29,341 nt of DNA from Actinomycetota bacterium (GCA_009698045.1 WLRE01000005.1:1-29341), one strand, 5' to 3'. Positions 14,365 to 21,950 are shown, counted from the stretch's first letter. Numbers and translations are program-made. The notes: generated by a model not told the origin, from the sequence alone.

Positions 14365-15579
14365 ATGATTTTGAAGCGAGAATTTCTTATTGCCTTGGCA
14401 TTAACATCTTTAGCTAGCCTCTCCTTTACTTCTCCTGCAACTGCAGCAAATCTCGATGATGGATATCCGCAAGACTCCGCGGCACCTGGTCGCACATGCC
14501 CGGCCGCAACTGAGGGTTTCAAAACTGTTAGTGAATACAGCGGAAAGACTTTAATCTGCACATTGATTAACGGTGAGAAGAAATGGTGGATTGAGGGCGA
14601 TGCAATACCTGCGCCAGCACCCACACCAGCTTCACAATCTTCACAAACAAATGCGCCAGGATCAAACGCAACTCCCGAGATTCAGTACACACCGAAATAC
14701 AAGCTGCCAGCAAAAGCGCTAGCGACAATGAAAGTCTTTGAAAATATCGTTTACGCATCAGAATCACCCAGCCAACGGTTAGATATTTATATGCCTAAGG
14801 GCGTCAGTAATCCACCGCTTATCGTGTGGACTCACGGTGGGGGATTCGTCTTTGGCGATGAAGATTTTATGAAGTATGACGAAAGCGCCAAAATGCTAGA
14901 AGTTTTCATCAAGAATGGAATCGCTGTTGCCTCGGTCAATTATCGATTAGCGCAGGAGGCACTGTTTCCGGCTGCAGCTAGAGATACCAAGAGCGCGATT
15001 CGATACCTGCGCGCCAATGCCAGCAAGTACGGATACAACCCTTCGAAGTTTGCAACCGGTGGAGATTCTGCAGGCTCATATCTTGCGTTAATGGCAGGTA
15101 TTACGGGGAATCAAAGCTCGCTATTTGATTCACCCACCGATCCGAATCTAAAGACATCTGCGGCGGTTTCAATGGTCATAGATCTCTTTGGCAATGTGGA
15201 TTTCTTCGAGATGACGGCCAATAATGCTAAGTACCCGTGCGATCAGAGTAAGAATCCATTTCCGGTCGCCGCGGGCAATATACATCCGTGGTTTGGGGAT
15301 ACGACCGATCCTGAAGTACAAGCGAACATGAAAGCGGGCGGGCTTTATCCCTATCTCAAGAAGTTAAAGCCACTTCCTGCCTTCTTTATTTTCCATGGCA
15401 GTGATGATTGTTCGGTTAGCCCACAAGATTCTAAGAATCTTGATAAAGCGGTAAAGGCCCTCAAAGGCAAGAGCACGCTGACAATCGCCCAAGGAGCAAT
15501 TCATGGCGGTGCTGGTGTGTGGAACGCAGTGATGAAGGCGATACCTACTATGAAGAAAGCACTAGTAGGTAGCAAGTAA
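14365..15579 (+). CDS. Secreted alpha/beta-hydrolase, HSL/carboxylesterase type, with N-terminal Cys-pair domain
   Basis: Probable exported esterase, 404 aa. Residues 1-27 are a signal peptide with cleavage after SPATA. Residues about 40-80 form a small domain with Cys45 and Cys65 and the pattern SGKTLICTLINGEKKWW, which looks like a short secreted module joined to the enzyme. A Pro/Ala/Ser/Thr linker runs to about 105. The hydrolase has the oxyanion motif HGGG at 157-160, nucleophile elbow GDSAG with Ser235, acid Asp347 or Asp348 in HGSDD, and His380. Cys292 and Cys349 could form a second disulfide. The motif set fits the hormone-sensitive lipase/BD-FAE group that removes acyl or feruloyl groups from plant polysaccharides; the substrate is not shown. 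A convergent tRNA follows. Confidence 0.88.
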   Translation: MILKREFLIALALTSLASLSFTSPATAANLDDGYPQDSAAPGRTCPAATEGFKTVSEYSGKTLICTLINGEKKWWIEGDAIPAPAPTPASQSSQTNAPGSNATPEIQYTPKYKLPAKALATMKVFENIVYASESPSQRLDIYMPKGVSNPPLIVWTHGGGFVFGDEDFMKYDESAKMLEVFIKNGIAVASVNYRLAQEALFPAAARDTKSAIRYLRANASKYGYNPSKFATGGDSAGSYLALMAGITGNQSSLFDSPTDPNLKTSAAVSMVIDLFGNVDFFEMTANNAKYPCDQSKNPFPVAAGNIHPWFGDTTDPEVQANMKAGGLYPYLKKLKPLPAFFIFHGSDDCSVSPQDSKNLDKAVKALKGKSTLTIAQGAIHGGAGVWNAVMKAIPTMKKALVGSK

Positions 15580-15591
15580 GTTTTATCTGAG

Positions 15592-15672
15592 TGCGGAAGG
15601 TGGGACTTGAACCCACACGCCGTAAAGCACAGGTTCCTAAGACCTGCGTGTCTGCCATTTCACCACTCCCGC
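15592..15672 (-). tRNA. tRNA-Leu (anticodon UAG)
   Basis: All arms pair. Acceptor GCGGGAG with CTTCCGC (one G-U), D arm GTG/CAC, anticodon stem CAGGT/ACCTG with loop CTTAGGA giving anticodon TAG at 15637-15639, a 13-base variable region as in class II tRNAs, and T arm GTGGG/CCCAC with loop TTCAAGT. Discriminator base A. The 81-nt gene does not encode CCA. It reads CUN leucine codons. It lies convergent to the esterase gene and divergent from xylA, whose start is 57 bases away. Confidence 0.95.
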
Positions 15673-15717
15673 TGGAGATAAGAGAAGGCTAAAGTAAGAG
15701 TCAGATATCCACAAATT

Positions 15718-15722
15718 AGGAG
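15718..15722 (+). promoter_or_regulatory. Shine-Dalgarno AGGAG of xylA
   Basis: AGGAG is 6 nt before ATG at 15729. It selects this start over an out-of-frame ATG at 15725. The short region back to the tRNA contains TAAAGT at about 15692, a possible -10. Confidence 0.65.
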
Positions 15723-15728
15723 CTATGA

Positions 15729-16886
15729 ATGTCATTAGAACCAAAGCCATCAGACAAATTCACCTTCGGACTCTGGACCGTCGGCTGGCAAGCACGCGAT
15801 CCATTCGGTGATGCAACCCGTGACGCGCTCGACCCAGTTCGTACCGTCAATGAGCTCGCATCTCGCGGAGCATATGGAGTGACATTTCACGATGATGACT
15901 TAATTCCATTTGGTTCTAACGATGCTGATCGCCAAGCCCACATCACTCGCTTCAAGAAGGCGCTCGCCGACACCGGAATGAAGGTGCCTATGGCAACCAC
16001 AAACCTCTTTACCCATCCAGTCTTTAAAGATGGTGCTTTCACATCTAACGATCGCGATATTCGTCGCTATTCGATTGCCAAAGTAATGCGCAATATCGAA
16101 CTTGCCGTTGATCTTGGCGCAGAAACTTATGTCTGTTGGGGCGGTCGCGAGGGTGCGGAATCAGATGGCGCTAAAGATGCCTACGTTGCACTCGAGCGCA
16201 TGCGCGATGCCTTTAACGTGCTCAGCCAGTTCGTGATTGATAAGGGCTACAAGATTAAGTTCGCACTCGAGCCAAAGCCGAACGAACCCCGCGGCGATAT
16301 CTTCTTGCCAACAATTGGTCACGCAATAGCTTTCATTAACTCTCTCGATCATCCAGAACTAGTGGGAGTTAATCCAGAGGTCGGTCATGAACAGATGGCA
16401 GGGCTCAACTTCGTTCACGGAATAGCGCAAGCTTTGTTCCATAAGAAGCTATTCCATATTGATCTCAACGGTCAGCACGGCCCTAAATACGATCAAGATC
16501 TTGTCTTTGGTCACGGAGATCTCAAGAGTGCATTCTTCCTCGTTGATCTACTCGAGACCTACAAGTACGACGGTCCTAAGCACTTCGACTACAAGCCAGT
16601 ACGCACTGAGGATGACAAAGGTGTCTGGGTCTCTGCAAGTGCAAATATGCGCACCTATAAGTTATTGCAGGAGCGGGCACTTGCCTTCCGTGCAGATCCT
16701 CGCGTGCAAGCAGCGATGAAAGAATCTCGCATCGATCAACTAGCGATTCCTACTCTCGCAAAGGGCGAGACCTGGAAGGACATTGCTGATCCATCCTTCG
16801 ATGTGGAAGCAGCAGGAGAGCGAGGCATGGGTTACGAACTCATCGATCAACTCGCTATCGAGCACTTGATGGGCGTTAAAGCCTAA
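15729..16886 (+). CDS. xylA: Xylose isomerase
   Basis: Interconverts D-xylose and D-xylulose (and glucose/fructose) using two divalent metals; cytosolic. All functional residues fall at the same numbers as in Streptomyces xylose isomerase: Trp16, Phe26, His54, Asp57, Phe94, Trp137, Glu181, Lys183, Glu217, His220, Asp245, Asp255, Asp257 and Asp287. It is thus the short actinobacterial class, 385 aa, and should be active. Start ATG has AGGAG at 6 nt. It is a single gene, convergent with a sugar ABC transporter across a shared terminator, which together point to xylose use. No xylulokinase is present in the window. Confidence 0.98.
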   Translation: MSLEPKPSDKFTFGLWTVGWQARDPFGDATRDALDPVRTVNELASRGAYGVTFHDDDLIPFGSNDADRQAHITRFKKALADTGMKVPMATTNLFTHPVFKDGAFTSNDRDIRRYSIAKVMRNIELAVDLGAETYVCWGGREGAESDGAKDAYVALERMRDAFNVLSQFVIDKGYKIKFALEPKPNEPRGDIFLPTIGHAIAFINSLDHPELVGVNPEVGHEQMAGLNFVHGIAQALFHKKLFHIDLNGQHGPKYDQDLVFGHGDLKSAFFLVDLLETYKYDGPKHFDYKPVRTEDDKGVWVSASANMRTYKLLQERALAFRADPRVQAAMKESRIDQLAIPTLAKGETWKDIADPSFDVEAAGERGMGYELIDQLAIEHLMGVKA

Positions 16887-16897
16887 TTAACTCCAAT

Positions 16898-16932
16898 AAA
16901 AAACCCGACCAGATAGTTGGTCGGGTTTTTTT
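16898..16932. terminator. Bidirectional intrinsic terminator between xylA and the ABC transporter
   Basis: Arms CCCGACCA (16904-16911) and TGGTCGGG (16918-16925) with a 6-base loop, flanked by six A on the left and seven T on the right. It works as a rho-independent terminator for xylA on the plus strand and for the transporter operon on the minus strand. Confidence 0.95.
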
Positions 16933-16943
16933 AAGGTACAGAA

Positions 16944-18170
16944 CTACGAAGCTGATGTGCTCTTGCGTGAGACGGCATCAACACCAGCAGAGACGAGCAG
17001 AACTGCGCCGGTGACGAGGAACTGAATTCCTGCGCCATAACCGAGCAATCCCATTCCATTGTCGATCACTGCAACGACGAGGCCGCCAAGAATTGCATCG
17101 CGCATCTTGCCCTTGCCACCGAAGAGGGAAGTTCCACCGATAACGGCAGCGCCCACTGCATACAAGAGTGTGGAGTTTCCACCGGTTGTGGGGGAGATGG
17201 AGTTAGAGCGTGAGGCAAAGAGCAGGCCGGCAATTGCAGATAATCCGGAACAGATAATGAATGCAGATGTTCTAATCTGTTTTACATTGATACCGGAACG
17301 ACGGGCAGCCTCAGCGTTACCGCCGACTGCATAGAGATAACGACCAAAAGTTGTACGAGTCAGCACGAAAGTTCCGACAATGAGAATTCCGAGAATTACG
17401 GGAACAACAATCGGAATACCCTTCTGACTGTTATCTGGTGGATTACCGCGCTCACCATTGAGTAAATAAGTGGCAGCAAAACTGATTCCGGCGATGAGTA
17501 GCACTTTGAGAACCCAGAGAATAGTGAGCTCGCCTTTGAGACCAAGTTTGCGGCGAGCAAGAATCCGACGGAAACCTAGAAGTGTGTAGAGACCAACGCA
17601 GACGCCCCAGAATCCCCAACTTGCAGTGACGGAGAGATTGCTGTTTTCAACGGCGAGAACTGCCGGATCTGAGATGCCGATGGTGCCACCTTCACCCGCA
17701 ATGAGCAGAAGAATTCCTTGGAAGGCTAAGAAACATGCCAGGGTTACAACGAATGAAGGAATACCTAACCTAGCTACAACAGTTCCAATGAGTGTTCCGA
17801 GTAGAACTCCAACAAAGATACTTGCAAGCAGCGCCCAATACCAAGGCACACCATGATTGGAGACGAGCACGACGAGAACAGCACCGCATACACCAGATGC
17901 ATATCCGGCAGATAGATCAATTTCTCCGAGCAAGAGAACGAAGATAAGACCCATCGCAATAACCATTACTGGAGCAGCTTGGGTGAGCAGATTTGCAAAG
18001 TTTCCACGGGTAAAGAAATACTCAGAAGAGAACTTAAAGATGATGACAAGTGCGATCAGACCTAGTGTTGCAGGTAGAGCACCAATATTTCCGGCCTTTA
18101 ATGAGTTGCGATAATCGTGAATAATCTCCTTGAGATTCGGAGTGTGGTGAGTTACCTCTGTTGTGCTCAT
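16944..18170 (-). CDS. Sugar ABC transporter permease (XylH/RbsC type)
   Basis: Inner membrane channel of a CUT2-family monosaccharide importer, 408 aa with about ten hydrophobic helices. Typical segments are VMVIAMGLIFVLLLGEIDLS near 70-90 (the conserved GEIDLSAG), FVVTLA before the mid-region, the cytosolic coupling loop GGNAEAARRSGI, and the C-terminal GGTSLFGGKG. A long loop at about 235-250 (NGERGNPPDNSQKG) sits between helices, as in XylH-type permeases. The ATG start overlaps the stop of the ATPase gene (ATGA). It is the last gene of the binding-protein/ATPase/permease operon. Neighbouring xylA makes xylose the likely substrate; ribose or other sugars cannot be excluded. Confidence 0.93.
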   Translation of the reverse strand: MSTTEVTHHTPNLKEIIHDYRNSLKAGNIGALPATLGLIALVIIFKFSSEYFFTRGNFANLLTQAAPVMVIAMGLIFVLLLGEIDLSAGYASGVCGAVLVVLVSNHGVPWYWALLASIFVGVLLGTLIGTVVARLGIPSFVVTLACFLAFQGILLLIAGEGGTIGISDPAVLAVENSNLSVTASWGFWGVCVGLYTLLGFRRILARRKLGLKGELTILWVLKVLLIAGISFAATYLLNGERGNPPDNSQKGIPIVVPVILGILIVGTFVLTRTTFGRYLYAVGGNAEAARRSGINVKQIRTSAFIICSGLSAIAGLLFASRSNSISPTTGGNSTLLYAVGAAVIGGTSLFGGKGKMRDAILGGLVVAVIDNGMGLLGYGAGIQFLVTGAVLLVSAGVDAVSRKSTSAS

Positions 18171-18925
18171 TCGCGAACTCCTGTGAACTCTGTGGCCTTG
18201 CCAGTTGTAATCAATTCAATGACCTGATTCGTTGTTACTTCCTTCTTTTTGACTTGCGCCGCCATGGTGCCCAAGTAGAGGGCTGCGATGTTATCTGCAA
18301 CTTCAAAGACGTCAACCAGGTTGTGGCTAATGAGAATTACTGCCAGCCCGTTATCTGCTAGGCGGCGTACAAGATTGAGAACTTGTTCAGTCTGTGCAAC
18401 GCCGAGGGCGGCAGTTGGCTCATCCAAGATAACAACTTTGCTATTCCAGAGCACTGCGCGAGCGATAGCGACAGTCTGGCGTTGTCCGCCGGAGAGAGAT
18501 GCGACTAGCTGGCGAATCGATTTAACGGTACGAACACTCAATCCATCAAGTGTCTTGCGAGCGAGTGACTCCATATTTGTTTCATTAAGGGTGATTCCGC
18601 TTTTAACTTCACGGCCTAAGAACATATTTTGAACGATATCTAGATTGTCGCAGAGTGCGAGATCTTGGTAAACAACTTCAATACCGAGAGCTGTTGCATC
18701 ACGAGGGCCTGTGACTGAGACCTTTTTTCCTTCGAAGAAAACTTCGCCTGACTCTGGCGTGTAGATACCTGCGATGCACTTAATAAGAGTGGATTTACCG
18801 GCTCCGTTATCTCCGACCAAAGCAGTGACCTGGCCAGCATATGCATCGAGATTGACGCCTTTAAGGACATCTACCGGACCGAAAGATTTATTGATTCCTC
18901 GTAAAGAGAGGATTGGTTCGCTCAC
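18167..18925 (-). CDS. Sugar ABC transporter ATP-binding protein, single-domain (XylG/FrcA-like)
   Basis: Energy-coupling ATPase of the importer, cytosolic. Walker A GDNGAGKST is at about 38-46, the Q-loop VVYQDLALCDN near 84-94, signature LSGGQRQ near 143-149, Walker B VVILDEPTAAL near 163-173, and the switch histidine in LISHN. At 252 aa it has only one ATPase domain, whereas RbsA/XylG of enterobacteria have two fused; here it must act as a homodimer, as FrcA does. Start GTG has AGGAG 5 nt upstream. A 9-bp hairpin separates it from the binding-protein gene, and its stop overlaps the permease start. Confidence 0.94.
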   Translation of the reverse strand: MSEPILSLRGINKSFGPVDVLKGVNLDAYAGQVTALVGDNGAGKSTLIKCIAGIYTPESGEVFFEGKKVSVTGPRDATALGIEVVYQDLALCDNLDIVQNMFLGREVKSGITLNETNMESLARKTLDGLSVRTVKSIRQLVASLSGGQRQTVAIARAVLWNSKVVILDEPTAALGVAQTEQVLNLVRRLADNGLAVILISHNLVDVFEVADNIAALYLGTMAAQVKKKEVTTNQVIELITTGKATEFTGVRE

Positions 18926-18986
18926 ATGAACTCCTGTCGGAAGGGCTTTCTAGCGTTGATTCTATATATATACGACTCGAAATAGA

Positions 18987-19018
18987 ACTGGTCCGAAAGG
19001 TAAACCCTCCGGACCAGT
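18987..19018 (-). promoter_or_regulatory. Intercistronic hairpin between the binding-protein and ATPase genes
   Basis: Perfect 9-bp arms ACTGGTCCG (18987-18995) and CGGACCAGT (19010-19018) with a 14-base loop, directly after the binding-protein stop on the minus strand. The following bases TCTATTTCG are not a proper U-tract, so it is probably a leaky terminator or an mRNA stabiliser. This would raise the amount of binding protein over membrane parts. The 111-bp gap also holds a TATATATA stretch and the ATPase Shine-Dalgarno. Confidence 0.65.
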
Positions 19019-19036
19019 ACTACTAGCAATGCGGTA

Positions 19037-20116
19037 TTAGATACCTGCAGCCTTGCAAACAGCCTCTGTCGCAGCTGCGCAAACATCTGCGCGAGTTACG
19101 AACTTGTCAGCAATTACAGCCTTAACGCCTGCAGCGTCAGTTACTGAAATTGGTGTCAAGAGGATTGAAGGAACTGAACGTCCCTTAACTGTTGAGTCAG
19201 CTGTTACGCCGTTAGTTGCTGCCTTGGTGCCCTTGATCAATGCGATAGCAAGATCAGATGCGCCCTTAGCTTCTAGAGCAACCTTCTTGTAAACAGTGTT
19301 TGAAAGGTCCTTGGTCAAGATTGCTGCAAGACCAGCTGGTGATGCATCTTGTCCTGATACGCAAACCTTGCCATTGAGACCGTTCTTCTTAAGAACTGCT
19401 GCTGCTGCAAGGCCGAGACCTTCGTTAGCAGATACAACTGCATCAAGCTTCTTGCCAGCCTTGGTGAGTTGTTGTTCGAAGATTGTTCCACCCTTGACGT
19501 TATCCCAGTCTGGGACAGACTTGTCATCAACGAGTGTGTATGTGCCAGCCTTGATCAATGGACGGATGACTGAGTCATATCCTTGCTTGAACAAAGTAGC
19601 GTTGTTATCTGTTGGAGAACCGTTGAGGTAAACGATGCGTGGCTTAGCAACGCCCTTTGCCTTGAGGCAATCAACAATGCCCTGACCTTGTAGCTTGCCA
19701 ACACCGACGTTATCGAATGAAACGTAGTATGAAGCAGAACCACCAAGTGTTAGACGATCGTAATCGATTGTTGCAATTCCAGCCTTCTTTGCAGAAGCTT
19801 GAACAGCAGCTGATGAAGGAGAATCAAGGTTTACAAGAATAAGAACCTTAACCTTCTTTGTGATCATGCCCTGTGCAATTGTCTGCCACTTAGCCTTATC
19901 GCCAAGTGCGTTCTGGATATCAGCTGTTACGCCAGCCTTCTTGAATGCTGCTGCGAGAAGTGGGCGATCGAATGATTCCCAACGAGCAGATGAAGCTGAG
20001 TCAGGAAGGACTACGCCAACCTGAGGTGCTGCTGCAGCGTTTGCAGAAACTGAAACAAAACCAGTAACAACTAGTGATGCTGCAGCAACTGCGGCCGCGA
20101 TGCGACGATTCTTCAT
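19037..20116 (-). CDS. Sugar ABC transporter substrate-binding protein (XylF-like), non-lipoprotein
   Basis: Exported periplasmic-binding-protein type 1 receptor, 359 aa. Residues 1-28 are a signal peptide (KNRR, hydrophobic core, cleavage near SANA). There is no lipobox cysteine, which is unusual for a monoderm importer. The mature part starts VGVVLPDSASSARWESFDRP, like XylF, and continues with two lobes; VYLNGSPTDNNATLFKQG near 170-190 and VSANEGLGLAAAAVLKKNG near 230-250 are typical of the xylose/ribose group. Four cysteines lie at the lobes and C-terminus. The ATG has an AAAGG site upstream and a leader with a palindrome, so unlike many genes here it is not leaderless. First gene of the operon; xylose is the likely ligand. 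Confidence 0.92.
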   Translation of the reverse strand: MKNRRIAAAVAAASLVVTGFVSVSANAAAAPQVGVVLPDSASSARWESFDRPLLAAAFKKAGVTADIQNALGDKAKWQTIAQGMITKKVKVLILVNLDSPSSAAVQASAKKAGIATIDYDRLTLGGSASYYVSFDNVGVGKLQGQGIVDCLKAKGVAKPRIVYLNGSPTDNNATLFKQGYDSVIRPLIKAGTYTLVDDKSVPDWDNVKGGTIFEQQLTKAGKKLDAVVSANEGLGLAAAAVLKKNGLNGKVCVSGQDASPAGLAAILTKDLSNTVYKKVALEAKGASDLAIALIKGTKAATNGVTADSTVKGRSVPSILLTPISVTDAAGVKAVIADKFVTRADVCAAATEAVCKAAGI

Positions 20117-20148
20117 ATATGAATTACCTTTCGGAAAAGCTCAAACGA

Positions 20149-20167
20149 GGCCAAACCATCTTTGGCC
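20149..20167. promoter_or_regulatory. Palindromic operator candidate at the transporter transcription start
   Basis: GGCCAAA and TTTGGCC arms, perfectly complementary over 7 bp, with a 5-base centre. It starts 3 bases downstream of a TACGAT -10 on the minus strand, so it would cover the transcription start, the usual place for a repressor site. As RNA it would form a leader hairpin 32 bases before the ATG. No regulator gene lies in the window. Confidence 0.55.
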
Positions 20168-20170
20168 GCG

Positions 20171-20176
20171 ATCGTA
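20171..20176 (-). promoter_or_regulatory. Likely -10 element TACGAT of the sugar transporter operon
   Basis: TACGAT on the minus strand, 54 bases before the binding-protein ATG, matches the TANNNT boxes of the leaderless genes here. Transcription would start inside the adjoining palindrome, giving a leader of about 48 nt. Confidence 0.45.
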
Positions 20177-20220
20177 TGAGCGTGGGGTAAAGGTAGTACT
20201 GGGCGGTAATAATGACCATT

Positions 20221-20241
20221 TCCGAAATCACACAATTCGGA
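20221..20241. promoter_or_regulatory. Second inverted repeat between the transporter and argS
   Basis: TCCGAA, 9 bases, TTCGGA: perfect 6-bp arms about 45 bp upstream of the transporter -10 and 36 bp upstream of the argS -10. Spacing of two half-sites by about one and a half helical turns suits a dimeric regulator. Either gene could be the target. The 172-bp gap holds nothing else I can support beyond the two promoters. Confidence 0.35.
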
Positions 20242-20276
20242 CATTTAACTTAACAGTTTGATAACGCTTGAACTAG

Positions 20277-20282
20277 TACCTT
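20277..20282 (+). promoter_or_regulatory. -10 element TACCTT of argS (leaderless)
   Basis: TACCTT ends 6 nt before the ATG of argS with no Shine-Dalgarno between. Confidence 0.6.
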
Positions 20283-20288
20283 TCTGTC

Positions 20289-21947
20289 ATGAGCGAAGCG
20301 ACAATTCAAGAGGCTGTCGCGCTCGCCATCCTCGAAGTCCTCAGCGCAGCCCAGCTTGGCTGCGAGCTCCCGCCCACCTTGATTCTCGATCGCCCCAAGA
20401 ATCGCGATCATGGTGACTATGCCTCTTCTATTGCCCTCGCCTTAGCTAAGCCCGCCGGAAAGAATCCTCGCGATATCGCGCTGATCATTCAAGCAGGGTT
20501 AGCCGGACATAAAGATATTGAGAGCGTTGATATCGCTGGTCCAGGATTTATCAACATCACGGTCGCAAAATCCAGCCAAGGCGCTGTGATTGTTCAAGCA
20601 CTGACGCAAGGCGAGAAGTATGGTCACGGAAAAGTATTAGTTGGCATCGCTATCAACCTTGAATTTATCTCGGCAAATCCAACCGGACCTCTGCATTTAG
20701 GACATACCCGCTGGGCCGCAGTCGGCGATGCGCTTGGTCGCGTACTTTCTGCCGCTGGCGCTCGCGTAGAACGTGAGTTCTATATCAATGATCGCGGTGT
20801 TCAGATGGATAAATTTGGTGCATCGCTGCGCGCTGCTGCACTTGGAGAATCGATTCCTGAAGATGGTTATCACGGTGAATACATCCTCGATTTAGCGAAA
20901 GCAATCGTTGCAAAAAACCCGGCCGTGAAAAGTCTTAATGAGAACGAAGGCATCGCTGCCTTTCGCGATTTAGGTTATGCCTTACAGCTTAAGCAACAAC
21001 AAGATGTACTCGATGCATTCGGTACTCACTTTGATATCTGGTTCTCTGAGAAATCACTCTACGAAAATGATTTCTTTAAGCACACGCAAGCAAAGCTTTT
21101 AGAGAATGGCCATGTCTTTATTCACGAAGGTGCGACCTGGCTTCGTACTACCGATTTCGGTGATGATAAAGATCGCGTAATGATTAAGAGCGATGGCTCC
21201 TTTGCCTACTTTGCATCTGATTCAGCGTATTACATCTCTAAGCGCGAACGTGGCTTTGATATCTGTATCTATATGCTCGGCGCAGATCACCACGGTTATG
21301 TCGGCCGCTTAAAAGCTCTTGCTGCTTGTGCTGGCGATAATCCTGATTACAACGTAGAGATTCTGATCGGTCAGCTCGTAAAGATTATGGAGAATGGCGA
21401 AGAAGTTAAACTCTCTAAGCGCGCTGGCACGATTATTACGCTAGAAGAGTTAGTTGAAAAAGTTGGCGTAGATGCTGCTCGCTATACCCTCATTCGTTAT
21501 CCAGTTGATACTCCAATGGTGATGGATGTAGATCTCTTGCGCAGTCGCACTAACGAGAACCCGGTCTATTACGTGCAATATGCGCACGCTCGTATCTGTG
21601 GTGTTCTACGTAATGCAGCCGATTTAGGAGTCCACTCTGGACTCGAGCACATTCACCCAGAACTCTTGATCCACGAGCGCGAACGCGAACTCATCGGCGC
21701 ACTCGGGCAATATCCTCGGGTCGTTGCCTCCGCCGCAGAACTGCGCGAGCCGCATCGCATCGCTCGCTACGTCGAAGAACTCGCTGGCGTTTATCACCGC
21801 TTCTACGCCGATTGCCGAGTTCTGCCGATGGGCGATGAAACTCCCTCCGAGCTCCACTCTGCTCGTGCTACTTTGTGCAAAGCAACTGCGCAGGTCATTT
21901 CAAATGGTCTCGGATTATTAGGCGTAAGCGCGCCAGAAAAGATGTGA
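20289..21947 (+). CDS. argS: Arginyl-tRNA synthetase
   Basis: Charges tRNA-Arg with arginine; class I synthetase in the cytosol. The N-terminal tRNA-binding domain has DYASSIALALAK and GPGFINI. The HIGH-type signature is NPTGPLHLGH with HLGH at 136-139, and the KMSKS-type signature is KLSKRAGT at about 374. FYINDRGVQMDKFG and the C-terminal helical anticodon domain (YVQYAHARICGVLRNA on) are typical. Length 552 is normal. The ATG has a leaderless-type -10. The gene heads the conserved argS-lysA-hom-thrC-thrB order of Actinobacteria, with lysA only 3 bases downstream. Confidence 0.98.
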   Translation: MSEATIQEAVALAILEVLSAAQLGCELPPTLILDRPKNRDHGDYASSIALALAKPAGKNPRDIALIIQAGLAGHKDIESVDIAGPGFINITVAKSSQGAVIVQALTQGEKYGHGKVLVGIAINLEFISANPTGPLHLGHTRWAAVGDALGRVLSAAGARVEREFYINDRGVQMDKFGASLRAAALGESIPEDGYHGEYILDLAKAIVAKNPAVKSLNENEGIAAFRDLGYALQLKQQQDVLDAFGTHFDIWFSEKSLYENDFFKHTQAKLLENGHVFIHEGATWLRTTDFGDDKDRVMIKSDGSFAYFASDSAYYISKRERGFDICIYMLGADHHGYVGRLKALAACAGDNPDYNVEILIGQLVKIMENGEEVKLSKRAGTIITLEELVEKVGVDAARYTLIRYPVDTPMVMDVDLLRSRTNENPVYYVQYAHARICGVLRNAADLGVHSGLEHIHPELLIHERERELIGALGQYPRVVASAAELREPHRIARYVEELAGVYHRFYADCRVLPMGDETPSELHSARATLCKATAQVISNGLGLLGVSAPEKM

Positions 21948-21950
21948 GCG

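Noticed and set aside
15592..15672. tRNA as an integration site with a duplicated 3' end
   Set aside because: I could not find a second copy of the tRNA 3' end in the window and there is no integrase gene.
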